Notes: generated by a model not told the origin, from the letters alone. 35,772 bases of DNA from an uncultured Celeribacter sp. (GCA_938008015.1 CALLMA010000109.1:1-35772); one strand, 5' to 3'. Shown: positions 26,481 through 35,007, counted from the first letter of the stretch. Numbers and translations are program-made.

Positions 26481-27485
26481 ATGTCTGATCGTGTAACGAT
26501 TGTGACCGTCATGAAAGATGAAGGTCCCTTCATCTTAGAGTGGATTGCATGGAACCAAATGATTGGTATTGACCATTTTATAGTGCTGACAAATGATTGC
26601 TCAGATGGCACTGATGAAATTTTGGACCGTCTGGATGATCTCGGAATCGTCACGCACCTTCCAAACCCTTGGGGGTTGTTTTCACAAAGAAGCCCTCATG
26701 GCATTGCGCTTAAATACGCACCGCAACTAAAAGCTTATAAGCGGTCAGATTGGATTTTCCATACCGATGTTGATGAGTTTTTGAGTATAAAAGCAGGGCG
26801 GGGAAGTATCCAGGATTTGATCGCTGCTGCAGGCCACCCAGACGCCATTTCAATTGGTGAATGCTTAATTGGTGCCTCTGGTGTAGAGCATTATGAAGAT
26901 TGCCTACTGACAGCTCGCTTTCAGCATGGCATGCGCCAAGAGCCCGAAGGCGATCAAGAACTTCGACGAGGTGTGAAAACCCTAGTGCGCAACAGTGACG
27001 TGTGGCGCAACCGCAAAAATCATCGGCCTGTGGTGCGCTGGAGTGAACGTAATAAAATTTCTTGGACGGATGGCTCAGGGCAGCCTGTGCCGGAAGAGTT
27101 CAAGAATGGAAAAGAACCGGGTCTGGACTGTACTGGCCGTTATGATCTGGCAGTGCTTTACCATTATTCCGTACGCTCAATGGAAAGCTACCTCGCGAAA
27201 CTCCGTCGAGGAGATGCGGTGAAATCCGAGCGCACACAGGGTTATAAATACTGGAAGAAGCGCAACCAAAATTCAGTATTATATACAGATAACGCGGCGC
27301 GGCAGCCAGAACTTCAAAAACAATTGCAAGTATTGCGGGCAGATTCAATTCTTGAGCAACTTCATACGGCAGCGTGCCGGCATCATGAAAAGGTCATTCA
27401 AACTGCTTTGCAAGATCCAGAAATGGAAGAAATGGTTGCCTTACTACGTTCAACGCTTTGGGGAGATCCCAAATTTCAGGGATAA
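26481..27485 (+). CDS. GT2-like glycosyltransferase (Glyco_tranf_2_4 type)
   Basis: A 334-residue single-domain glycosyltransferase, closely related to the GT2 half of the preceding gene. Shared traits include VTIVTVMKDEGPFILEWIAW, TNDCSDGTDEILDRLDDLGI and VTHLPNP, the DXDE site HTDVDEF (Asp96, Asp98), RRGVKTLVRNSDVWRNRKNH, and SVRSMESYLAKLRRGDAV. A perfect AGGAGG stands six bases before the ATG. The gap to the gene before is 39 bases and to the next is 9, so the genes are co-transcribed. The similarity to its neighbour suggests tandem duplication, one copy then fused to FkbM or losing it. The sugar it transfers is unknown. Confidence 0.88.
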   Translation: MSDRVTIVTVMKDEGPFILEWIAWNQMIGIDHFIVLTNDCSDGTDEILDRLDDLGIVTHLPNPWGLFSQRSPHGIALKYAPQLKAYKRSDWIFHTDVDEFLSIKAGRGSIQDLIAAAGHPDAISIGECLIGASGVEHYEDCLLTARFQHGMRQEPEGDQELRRGVKTLVRNSDVWRNRKNHRPVVRWSERNKISWTDGSGQPVPEEFKNGKEPGLDCTGRYDLAVLYHYSVRSMESYLAKLRRGDAVKSERTQGYKYWKKRNQNSVLYTDNAARQPELQKQLQVLRADSILEQLHTAACRHHEKVIQTALQDPEMEEMVALLRSTLWGDPKFQG

Positions 27486-27494
27486 GATATAATT

Positions 27495-28430
27495 ATGGTT
27501 CAGGAAATTTGGCTTCACATAGGCACCGCTAAAAGTGGCACAACAGCTCTACAGCATTACTATAACGAGAATGCGGCGGCTTTATCTACAGCAGGCCTCA
27601 AATATATCACGGCTCCGGGGCACTCCTCCGCAAATAAACTTGCTATTGCTATCAATAAAAAACGTGAAGCTGAGCTTGCGAAAATCTCTGAACATATCAC
27701 ACAGCAAATTCGGAATGGACCCGAACGCACAGCTTTGATTTCTTCAGAGATGTTTTTTGGGATGGCCCCAGAAAAAATTCTGAATGCCCTCCCAGTTTTG
27801 AGAGAATATCCGCTAAATATCTTGGTTTATCTGCGTCGTCAGGATCGTTATATTGAAAGCAAATATTTGCAAAAAATGAAGAATGGTCGATTTAAAGGGA
27901 CTATTTGGGATTACATAGCAAAATTTCAAGGCTCTGGGTCGGACTATCGGGCGGAATTACACCCGTGGATCAATGAAGAATGCAGTGTCTTCCCTCGAAT
28001 ATGTGAGGCAGATCAACTTGTCGGCCGCTCTGTTGTCTCAGATGCCTTAACTGTAATGGGCTATGGCGCAGTCGCAGCACAAGTGCCTGAAAGCCGGATT
28101 GAAAACACCTCCCCCTCTATCGGACGCATTCAATTGATGCAGGCATTACAAGAAGCCGGTCATCCGAAAGTACGCCAAATCCAACGTGCCCTTCCCCCTG
28201 ATCGCAATGGCAAGGCGAAGGTCTTGACGCAGGAAGAACGGCGAGATTGGTTGGCTAAATTTGAGACAAGCAACGAAATGTTGCGGCGCGAATATTTTCC
28301 AGCACATACACAGCTTTTTTCAAATAGTGATCTACATGCACAACAAGATGCTTTGCCAACAGGCTACAGTGAAGCGCAGCTTTCAGAGCTGCTTGAAATC
28401 TTCCGCTTGTTGATTAAACCACAGCCATAA
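27495..28430 (+). CDS. Sulfotransferase-like protein in the glycan cluster
   Basis: A 311-residue cytosolic protein. Near the N-terminus is a P-loop-like 5'-phosphosulfate site (IWLHIGTAKSGTTALQHYY, residues 5-23), and near 109-124 a 3'-phosphate-type segment (ILVYLRRQDRYIESKY), both as in distant bacterial sulfotransferases. The intervening LISSEMFFG also fits. The rest matches no motif known to me. If active it would sulfate the glycan made by its neighbours, as in sulfated marine polysaccharides. It starts 9 bases after a GT2 gene and ends 33 bases before the GT32-like/GT2 gene. Activity is inferred; a nucleotide-binding protein of other function is possible. Confidence 0.78.
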   Translation: MVQEIWLHIGTAKSGTTALQHYYNENAAALSTAGLKYITAPGHSSANKLAIAINKKREAELAKISEHITQQIRNGPERTALISSEMFFGMAPEKILNALPVLREYPLNILVYLRRQDRYIESKYLQKMKNGRFKGTIWDYIAKFQGSGSDYRAELHPWINEECSVFPRICEADQLVGRSVVSDALTVMGYGAVAAQVPESRIENTSPSIGRIQLMQALQEAGHPKVRQIQRALPPDRNGKAKVLTQEERRDWLAKFETSNEMLRREYFPAHTQLFSNSDLHAQQDALPTGYSEAQLSELLEIFRLLIKPQP

Positions 28431-28463
28431 ATTACCAAAATATTATTACGAAAGCAGTTTCAG

Positions 28464-30410
28464 ATGACGCTTCCAACCGTTTCGAGTCTTTGGATAGGTG
28501 AAACCCTTACCTATATAGAAAAATTATCAATGGCGTCTTTTATTGGGCAAGGCCATCACTATCAATTGTTTTCCTATGGACCAATCACCGGCATTCCTAA
28601 AGGAGTGACGCTTCGTGATGCAAATGATATTCTACCCTTAGCCAAAGGCATTCATGATTACACATATGAAGAGGTGGAACTACAGACAGATAGGTTCAAA
28701 TACCGCCTTCTGCAAGCGGAGGATACGATCTGGGCGGATGTAGATATGCTGTGCTTGCAGCCTTGGGAGTTTGCCCCGGGTCCGGTGGTGTGCTGGCAGC
28801 GCGAAGGAAAGCAAATTGCTGGGGCCGTCTTACGCCTCCCCGCAAATTCTCGAGCACTGAGTGAAATTAGCCAAATAGCGGATGATCCAACACCTGTGCC
28901 TAATTGGCTGAAACCTGATGATCTGTCTAGCGCGCTGGAAGCACAAAAAAATGGGTCCCCTATTGCAGCAGCCCAGCTTAAGCGAGGGACATTTGGCGTT
29001 CATGGATTAACCCATTTTTTAAAAAACGGCTCAGAGGTTGCATCTATATATCCATCAAAATCTTTTTTCCCCTGCGATTTCAAGGATAGAAATGCACTTT
29101 TCGACGCAGATGATCCCATCACTCCCCTGCTAACAGAGCAGAGCTACGGGGTGCATATGTGGGGACGTCGCCTGCGCCGTTCTGCTCTTTCCGGCGAAAC
29201 GCGCTTACCTGTTCCGACTTCATTTTTTGGCAAAATGCTGAAGAAATATAATGTTGAAATTGATGAAATTACTGGGGATGTGGATGAGAATTCAGGGCTA
29301 ATTAAACAAAGTGCATCCGTCCATGATTTAAATATAACAGAGTTGCGTCGGGCCATGTCCGCATTGGAAAAAAAAGCTAAAACAAACTTTGAGTATTTAG
29401 ATCCTCCTGCACAAAAGCCTGAGCTTGGCCGTGTTCTTGTGGTTTCGGCGATGAAAAACGAAGGCCCGTTCATTTTGGAATGGATCGCTTATCATCTCTC
29501 AATCGGCGTCACAGATTTTCTAATTTACACGAATGACTGCAGTGATGGCACCAATGAAATACTAGATCGACTGCAAGAGATGGGCCACGTAACCCGCTTT
29601 GATAACCCCTATAAAAAAGATAAGGGCCAAAAGCCCCAGCGTGGGGCATTGAATCATGCCGTTGAGCAGGAGCTGTATCACGCATCTGATTGGGTCATGT
29701 GTATCGATAATGATGAATTCATCAATATTCATGTAGGAGACGGCACACTTAAAACTTTGTTTGAAGCAACCAATTACCCCAATGTAATCTCAATGACTTG
29801 GAAGCTTTTCGGCAATGGCGGCGTGCATGATTATGAAGACAGATTCATCACGGAGCAGTTTACGAAATGCGCCCCAGAATTTCTTCCAAAACCTCGCCTA
29901 GGTTGGGGATTTAAGACAATGTTCCAAACGACGGCACCTTACCAAAAGCTGGGAGTGCATCGCCCGCTTATGCCCGATGAAGATCGGGTGGATGAGGTGC
30001 GTTGGGTCAATGGATCTGGCCGGAAAATGCCGGACATGCTGCTCACCAATAATGGCTGGCGCTCAACGAAGCGCTCTATTGGATATTCATTAGTCACATT
30101 GAACCACTATGTTTTGCGATCCGCAGACAGCTATCTAGTCAAACGAGATCGTGGTCGCATCAATCACGTCGATCAAGACCAAGGACTAGATTATTGGACC
30201 CAACGCGATTACGCCATGGATGAAGATAATACTATCGTACAAAACCTGCCGCGCGCACGCGAACAATTCAACAAATTTATGGACGATCCTAAGTTAGCAA
30301 AATACCATAAAGAAGCCGTGGAGTGGCACCGAGCTAAAATTGATAGTCTAAAATCTCAGCCTAGCTATAGTGAACTCTATGAAAAGATTACCAGTAACAT
30401 TGAGCCATAG
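28464..30410 (+). CDS. Two-module glycosyltransferase (GT32-like + GT2-like)
   Basis: A 648-residue soluble protein with the same order of modules as the 1085-residue enzyme but only one GT2 part. The N-terminal module (about 5-270) starts LPTVSSLWIGETLTYIEKLS and has QTDRFKYRLLQAEDTIWADV with Asp92 and Asp94. The C-terminal GT2 module (about 322-645) has SAMKNEGPFILEWIAYHLSI, TNDCSDGTNEILDRLQEMGH, the DXDE site CIDNDEF (Asp415, Asp417) and LVTLNHYVLRSADSYLVKRD. Side by side this module and module 3 of the 1085-residue protein share most residues by eye, including DKGQKPQRGALNHAV and PKPRLGWGFK. It is the last gene of the plus-strand cluster. Confidence 0.88.
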   Translation: MTLPTVSSLWIGETLTYIEKLSMASFIGQGHHYQLFSYGPITGIPKGVTLRDANDILPLAKGIHDYTYEEVELQTDRFKYRLLQAEDTIWADVDMLCLQPWEFAPGPVVCWQREGKQIAGAVLRLPANSRALSEISQIADDPTPVPNWLKPDDLSSALEAQKNGSPIAAAQLKRGTFGVHGLTHFLKNGSEVASIYPSKSFFPCDFKDRNALFDADDPITPLLTEQSYGVHMWGRRLRRSALSGETRLPVPTSFFGKMLKKYNVEIDEITGDVDENSGLIKQSASVHDLNITELRRAMSALEKKAKTNFEYLDPPAQKPELGRVLVVSAMKNEGPFILEWIAYHLSIGVTDFLIYTNDCSDGTNEILDRLQEMGHVTRFDNPYKKDKGQKPQRGALNHAVEQELYHASDWVMCIDNDEFINIHVGDGTLKTLFEATNYPNVISMTWKLFGNGGVHDYEDRFITEQFTKCAPEFLPKPRLGWGFKTMFQTTAPYQKLGVHRPLMPDEDRVDEVRWVNGSGRKMPDMLLTNNGWRSTKRSIGYSLVTLNHYVLRSADSYLVKRDRGRINHVDQDQGLDYWTQRDYAMDEDNTIVQNLPRAREQFNKFMDDPKLAKYHKEAVEWHRAKIDSLKSQPSYSELYEKITSNIEP

Positions 30411-30437
30411 GTCCATTTTCTAATATAGCAAGTCACA

Positions 30438-30455
30438 TCGCCACAAATATGGCGG
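30438..30455 (+). terminator. Weak hairpin after the glycosyltransferase cluster
   Basis: CGCCA at 30439-30443 and TGGCG at 30450-30454 can pair around a six-base loop, about 28 bases after the last stop codon of the cluster; only GATTTAAG follows. It is a weak candidate for the operon's end; nothing better was found before the IS relic. Confidence 0.3.
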
Positions 30456-30670
30456 ATTTAAGAAGCGTCGTGCGACAAAAGCCGTTTATGCGCCAAGGGC
30501 TAGCATATATGTGGCTGATCGCAGCCTTGATTAGCTTCAAATGTCCTACAAACAATATAAATCCGCTTCTTTGGTTCTACTATACGCACCCATTGCTAGA
30601 GTGGCGCATGTCGATTAGCTTTAGGCGATAGTTTTTGTTGGTTATAACTTTGCTTAGATTGCCTTGCAGA

Positions 30671-31033
30671 TCATGCGACTTCGAAGAGTTGGTAGATGAG
30701 CGCGATTTTGCCTTGAGCACCAGGTTTATTGTTATGGATATGTCTGCATTTGATGGGTCGGATGGTTTCAATTCCGCTGGGCATTGCCTTGGCCCTTTGC
30801 ATCGGCAGCGCGCCATAGGCATCGTCCTTTGTCGCCAACGCGGATATAAGTTTCTTCCACGTGCCAATCAAGGCAGATGCCTCTCTGTACGTTGAATAAA
30901 TTCCGCTCCAAACTTAATCACCCAGCGATTCACGGTTGGTCTATCAACATATCTTGATAGGCAAGTGGGCAGCGCCAATACCACCGAACCGCGCACAAGA
31001 TGGTCTCTCGTGGAAAGCGGCGGTGCTTAAATG
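30671..31033 (-). pseudogene. Decayed IS6-family transposase (right relic)
   Basis: The minus strand from 31033 downward reads FKHRRFPRETILCAVRWYWR, a typical IS6 N-terminus. After a stop and frameshifts come RWVIKFGAEFIQRTERHLP and DWHVEETYIRVGDKGRCLWR, then AADAKGQ. The reading then jumps to the family's C-terminus AKAMPSGIETIRPIKCRHIH and NNKPGAQGKIALIYQLFEVA. Roughly 110 residues between these parts, holding the second Asp and the Glu, are deleted. The first catalytic Asp (normally HVDET) reads Glu. The element is therefore inactive. Its start overlaps the end of the HEXXH-type fragment, suggesting that insertion cut that gene. It is in the same orientation as the left relic at 230-600. 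Confidence 0.75.
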
Positions 31034-31380
31034 AAAACTTGCCGACGGGCGTCCTCGAATATTTTCTGTCCCAACTGGGTTAATTTTGCATTTTCCGATA
31101 TGATCTTTTCCGCATCCCTCGCCGCTTCTTTCGAAGCCTGAATAAGAGTTTGGAACCTGTCTAATTTCGCGTGATGCATTTGAGTGGTTTTATGTGATTT
31201 TGACCCGCCAGTGCCATGCGGCACGACACCCAAAATGCGTGGAATACGCCCTCCATTGGGCGAGGCTCACGGCGCAAAGGGGATCCAAAATGCTCATCCG
31301 CATCGTTTAATATCACTGGATCATCTAGGTGACACAAAGTTTCGGTCATAGCTTGGCCTTCTACTTGGCGGGTGTTGGCG
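31027..31380 (-). pseudogene. C-terminal remnant of a HEXXH-type peptide-modification protein
   Basis: Two short frames on the minus strand fit the tail of proteins called HEXXH motif-containing putative peptide-modification (beta-hydroxylase-like) enzymes. First comes LNDADEHFGSPLRREPRPMEGVFHAFW, which recalls the family's SPWRxDPRPxxGVxHGAY region. After a frameshift near 31190 comes a helical end with AKLTQLGQKIFEDARRQVF, like the family's LTPxGxxF. The HExxH motif itself would lie just upstream, where the sequence reads YHANTRQVEGQAM, so the motif is lost or altered. The last codons run into the IS6 relic. Family recognition is from memory and moderately sure. Confidence 0.5.
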
Positions 31381-31387
31381 TGATATT

Positions 31388-32279
31388 TTACTTTGAACGC
31401 AGCGGGGCCGGGCGCAGCATGAAGCGAGTTTCATCGCTTTTTACGCCCAATAAGGATGAGTTCTTGATAGCAGGAATTTGAATGCAATCGTAAATCTCTT
31501 CGACCGGCCCGCGGATCTCTAAGCGATGCTCAATATAGCCGCTTTCTAAGTTGACCACAACCAAACCGACAAAAGGCGCAAGCTCCTTTTCCTTTAAGCA
31601 CTCGCCCAACTTTAAATCTTTAAAATTTTCGTTTTTGCGATCATCAGACAAAGAGATCACCGCATATTTTCCAACAATGGACATCCCACGCGCAAAGCCT
31701 GGTAAAAAGCTTACGGGGAAGAATATCCCAGTGCTTAAATCAACATAGCCCAAATCGCCCTGACCGCTATTAAGTAACCATAATTTATCGCCAATCAAAC
31801 GAGGGGAATGGGCATCAATCTTCCGCGGCAAGACGATCGATAAAGGGCGGAAGCTGTATGGGCACAAAACTGTGTCTGTCATCAATTGTTGCCAAACAAT
31901 TAAAACGCGTCACCACAAAATAAGGGCTTCCATCCGGCGCGACTTGAATGTCGTGAACATCGACATCCCCCGTTAAATGACTGCTGATTGGCACAAATAA
32001 AGCATCTTTTTTCTCATCTGGGCCATCCATATAATTTTCAAATCGCCACAGATGCTGTTGTGTGCCCAACCAAACTGTTCCAGACCCGTTCCGGGCAATT
32101 CCCATTGGTCTTGGAAATGAGCGTTCCCAAATGGACAAATGGCCATCTGATTTACACCCAATCATGAAGAGCTTGCCTATCGTATAAGTCGTGAATGCCA
32201 GCGAAACGCCGCTTTGTTGCAGCCAACTGGAAAAAAGTCGCGATCTTTGTAATTCAAAACTCTTAGCTTGTGCGTTCAT
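31388..32279 (-). pseudogene. TIGR03032-type (DUF4915-like) gene with internal deletion and frameshift
   Basis: The minus strand starts with an ATG at 32279 and reads a 154-residue frame typical of TIGR03032 proteins: WLGTQQHLWRFEN, HDIQVAPDGSPYFVVTRFNC, ending IQLPPFIDRLAAED then a stop. Immediately after, in another frame, the family continues with AHSPRLIGDKLWLLNSGQGD, LGYVDLSTG, LPGFARGMSIVGKYAVISLS and GPVEEIYDCIQIP. In intact proteins I recall about 50-55 residues between RLAAED and PHSP. They are missing here, so one deletion of a length not divisible by three explains both the gap and the frameshift. The family binds no known ligand but has a beta-propeller-like pattern. The HEXXH-type remnant follows directly. 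Confidence 0.72.
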
Positions 32280-32398
32280 CTTGGAAATTCACCTTTATTA
32301 ACCCTAAAGGTTTTACACAATTGCGGACATTAAATTGATGTCCATTTGTGTTGGAATTGCTTTCAGCACCATTCTCTTAGTGGTGGAATATATATAAA

Positions 32399-32434
32399 AT
32401 TGCTCTGCAAAACAAACCTATTTCACAGAGCAAT
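32399..32434 (-). terminator. Hairpin terminator after the FG-GAP surface-protein pseudogene
   Basis: ATTGCTCTG at 32399-32407 and CAGAGCAAT at 32426-32434 pair perfectly over nine bases with an 18-base loop. On the minus strand the sequence TTTATATATATT follows, as in an intrinsic terminator. It lies about 45 bases after the stop codon of the surface-protein remnant. Confidence 0.75.
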
Positions 32435-32476
32435 GTTGCTGATCAAAAGCGGCATAACTTCGCGTCACATACGGGG

Positions 32477-33486
32477 TTAAACTCCCGCAAAGCCAACACC
32501 GATAAGAGCTACAAAAGCAATCCACCACAGCATTTCAAACGCGTCGCTCCCACTATCGTCACCTTCAAGCGGCTCTTCTTCAAGCTGTTTTTCTTCAAAC
32601 GAAACTTGGCCCTGATCTTCTAGCGTGCCATCACTCACCGTATAAAGAAGCGATGGCGTGGTATCTGGGTCGTCATCAGGCGTGAATTGAATTTGGTTAT
32701 CGACAATCTCAGCTTCGCCGCCCGTGGCGTCAAATTGAGAGATCGAAAGCTCATCCCCATCTGTATCTGAGCTTGCTGCCAGCACGTCAATCAAGACGCT
32801 CGAACCGTCCGCGGAAAGTTCCACTCCGTCGATATCTTCGGCAATTGGCGTGTCATTGACGTCGGTCACCTCCATCATCAATGTCGCTTCGGCCTGAATG
32901 GCGTTTAGAGAAAACAGCTCAATCTGACCATCTGCCATGCCATCGGCCGCATCCACCGCGTCCCAATTGCCGCCAAACACCACATAACTTTCGCCGGCGA
33001 TATACTTAAGATAACCATCCTCGCCAATGGGATCTGCGTAAGGAGCACCAATGATAATATCATCGACACCATTCACATCCCCAGCAGACGAAACAGAAAA
33101 GCCGCTACCATCAAACTGATCGGCCCCTTAATGATCGCCCCAAATTCACCGGCTGCACTTTCGCCCACATGAATGGCGATTCGCCCGATGCCACCGCCAT
33201 TGGTGTAGGTTAGAAACTCTGTCCCCGAAAAATCTTCGTTCGGCGTGTAGACAATCGCGCCATTTTCATCAAGCGTTAGCGTACCATTTTCAGGGGCTGA
33301 GATATCTGCAAGTGTTAACGCACCATAACCCTCGGTAGCGGTTGGATCAATAATCAGCTCCGTGCCGACTGAAATCCGGAAAAAATCATCTTCTGGCGCG
33401 GAGCTGCCAATTTTGGCCGAGCGCGCTGCAGCGCTGCCTTGAAGATAAAATAGACGCGCAAGGTCAAGATTGAATAGGTTTGGCAT
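32477..33486 (-). pseudogene. Frameshifted remnant of a cadherin-like/FG-GAP surface protein
   Basis: Two overlapping minus-strand frames are parts of one protein. The first (33486 to about 33115) has a start MPNLFNLDLARLFYLQGSAA, then a cadherin/Ig-like repeat (NGTLTLDENGAIVYTPNEDF, SGTEFLTY). Near 33115-33125 the frame shifts. In the other frame, upstream of the ATG at 33076, the sequence DQFDGSGFSVSSAGDVNGVD and then DIIIGAPYAD forms a clear FG-GAP (integrin-type) calcium-binding repeat. The second frame continues with a further cadherin-like repeat (SDTDGDELSISQFDATGG, IQFTPDDDPDTTPSLLYTVS), an acidic stretch and a C-terminal membrane span (MLWWIAFVALIGVGFAGV). Intact relatives are large calcium-binding adhesins, so most repeats were probably lost by deletion. 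Confidence 0.7.
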
Positions 33487-33548
33487 AACGTCCCCTTAAG
33501 TGCAAAGCCAACTAAATAGCCAATTTTGGCGGGAGTTATTCGAGTTTT

Positions 33549-33734
33549 ATGGAAAGTGGAATAATTAAAACTGTATCTTTATCATCATGGAAAAGCGGCT
33601 TAGATGGCATTACAGACCACGAAGTTTTGCCGGATTTTGGCGAGTTGAGTTTAGAGCGATCCGACATAGCGGCGTACCGTCCAGTGGATGAGACGAGTGA
33701 ACAAACGGGCGATACGACTGTTTTTTATCTATGA
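33549..33734 (+). CDS. Doubtful small ORF, 61 residues
   Basis: A short open frame with no recognised family. It is polar, with many acidic residues, and has a GGGAG 13 bases before the ATG, rather far. It lies between the surface-protein remnant and the AhpD-like gene in a decayed region, so it may be a leftover of a larger gene or chance. Confidence 0.28.
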   Translation: MESGIIKTVSLSSWKSGLDGITDHEVLPDFGELSLERSDIAAYRPVDETSEQTGDTTVFYL

Positions 33735-33952
33735 TGGACGCCCAATGCGAATGCAGCCAAACAGTTCTCGTCGGGTTATTGCGCTCAGCAGGCAGCGTCG
33801 TACCATTTGTATGTCCTCAATATGTGATCTATGATTTTGAGACAATGCTTGATATTAAGCTTCTTAATGAGACAAATCGAAGTTATTAAAAGCACGGTTT
33901 TAACACTCGCGTCTACCCAGCTCTCAAATGAACAGTTAAAAGACATCTCTCA

Positions 33953-34489
33953 ATGCTGAAACATATCGCCCATTTCCTGATCCGACGCGCAGAGCGCCGT
34001 ATCGGCGTTCAATTCGATTATATACACCAAATCGCCGAAACGGAGATCGGCTTGCTGGCGCGGTACAACAAAATCTTTGGCTTCCTGGACCCAAACCGAA
34101 AAGTTCCAGCACAGGCTTATCATACCGCACGATTGCGCGGTGCGATTGCTGCCGACTGTGGGACATGCGTTGAGGCGGAAATCAATCTTGCGCTCATTGC
34201 CAATGTTGACCCCGCCATTATAGATCTTGTTCTGAGCGGCAATTACACAACTTTGCCGGCAGAAATCGCTGCTATTGCGTCCCTTGCTGATGCCGTTGCG
34301 GGGCGGCGAGTAGATAATCCCGAAGCCCGAGGTGCCATACGCAAAGCATTTGGCGAGGCTGGATTGATTGAAATCTCGCTGGCATTGAATGGGGCAGCAC
34401 TGCTCCCCGGTGTCAAGCGCGCCATGGGATATGCAACGGCCTGTGATATTCAAACGATACGCAAAATTGCAAAAGCGGGCAATGGTTAG
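33953..34489 (+). CDS. AhpD-like (carboxymuconolactone decarboxylase-type) protein
   Basis: A 178-residue all-helical protein. A CxxC pair at Cys69-Cys72 (ADCGTCVEAEINLALIANVD) sits in the same setting as the redox pair of AhpD-like alkylhydroperoxidases. It is followed by the typical segment LVLSGNYTTLPAEIAAIASL and by GEAGLIEISLALNGAALLPG with KRAMGYA at the end. AhpD-like proteins reduce peroxides or act in thiol exchange; the histidine usually found between or after the cysteines is replaced by Glu/Asn here, so peroxidase activity is uncertain. It has no good ribosome binding site. It looks intact amid pseudogenes. Confidence 0.65.
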   Translation: MLKHIAHFLIRRAERRIGVQFDYIHQIAETEIGLLARYNKIFGFLDPNRKVPAQAYHTARLRGAIAADCGTCVEAEINLALIANVDPAIIDLVLSGNYTTLPAEIAAIASLADAVAGRRVDNPEARGAIRKAFGEAGLIEISLALNGAALLPGVKRAMGYATACDIQTIRKIAKAGNG

Positions 34490-34680
34490 AACAGGCGATA
34501 TCCTTGGTTAGGCGGCGGCAAGCCATTTGATCGTCCCAGCCTCTCGTCGCTTATGGACCATACCCGCCCCTGCGAAAGTCTGCTGGACAAACCGCAATTC
34601 AACCAAGCATCGCAAGATCAAAAGCCTTTAGCTTAACCAAGAATCCGGCGCGGCAATAATTGTTCCTATATTGCTCTGCA

Positions 34681-35000
34681 TCAACGGGTTTCTACAGGCA
34701 CACCTTCCAACTGGACCAATGCCCATTTCGCTTTCTTTCCGTAAGGATGATGCAATTCGAGCGCATCAATGCCATAAATCCGGATTTGGTTTCTTTGTAT
34801 TGTAATGGTGTTGCCTTGTGGCAAATACCAGCTTGTTGTGATTTTGGCGACGAAGAGGGGAAGTTGGCACGACGCTCAGCAGAGCAATGCGAAGACTTGC
34901 GCCGCGATATTAGGTTTACGACGGCCACCGCCCCCCCCAACAAGAGACCCAGAAAAACTTCAATATAACTGCATCTTGGAAGAGAGCCCGAGGAGAGCAA
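34681..35000 (-). pseudogene. Remnant of a thermonuclease (SNase-like) protein
   Basis: On the minus strand, one frame gives an N-terminal hydrophobic segment (VFLGLLLGGAVAVVNLI) ending in basic residues. Another frame gives LPQGNTITIQRNQIRIYGID, then ALELHHPYGKKAKWALVQLE and a stop after GVPVETR. This is the start of the staphylococcal-nuclease fold: the canonical DGDTI is QGNTI here, while IRxYGIDAxEL and GKKA are kept. A run of eight G near 34935 on the minus strand may mark the frameshift. The C-terminal half of the domain is absent. The 34490-34680 stretch beyond shows nothing I can assign. Confidence 0.6.
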
Positions 35001-35007
35001 GCCTCTG

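Noticed and set aside
17886-30410. The glycosyltransferase island as a standard Wzx/Wzy capsule or O-antigen locus.
   Set aside because: No flippase, polymerase, chain-length regulator or initiating transferase is seen in the window; such genes could still be elsewhere.
30449-30631. A 60-codon plus-strand frame after the glycosyltransferase cluster.
   Set aside because: No ribosome binding site or family match and it lies next to the IS6 relic; most likely non-coding.
34490-34680. A minus-strand stretch that might continue the thermonuclease gene.
   Set aside because: Its translated frames do not match the expected C-terminal half of the SNase domain, so it was left unassigned.
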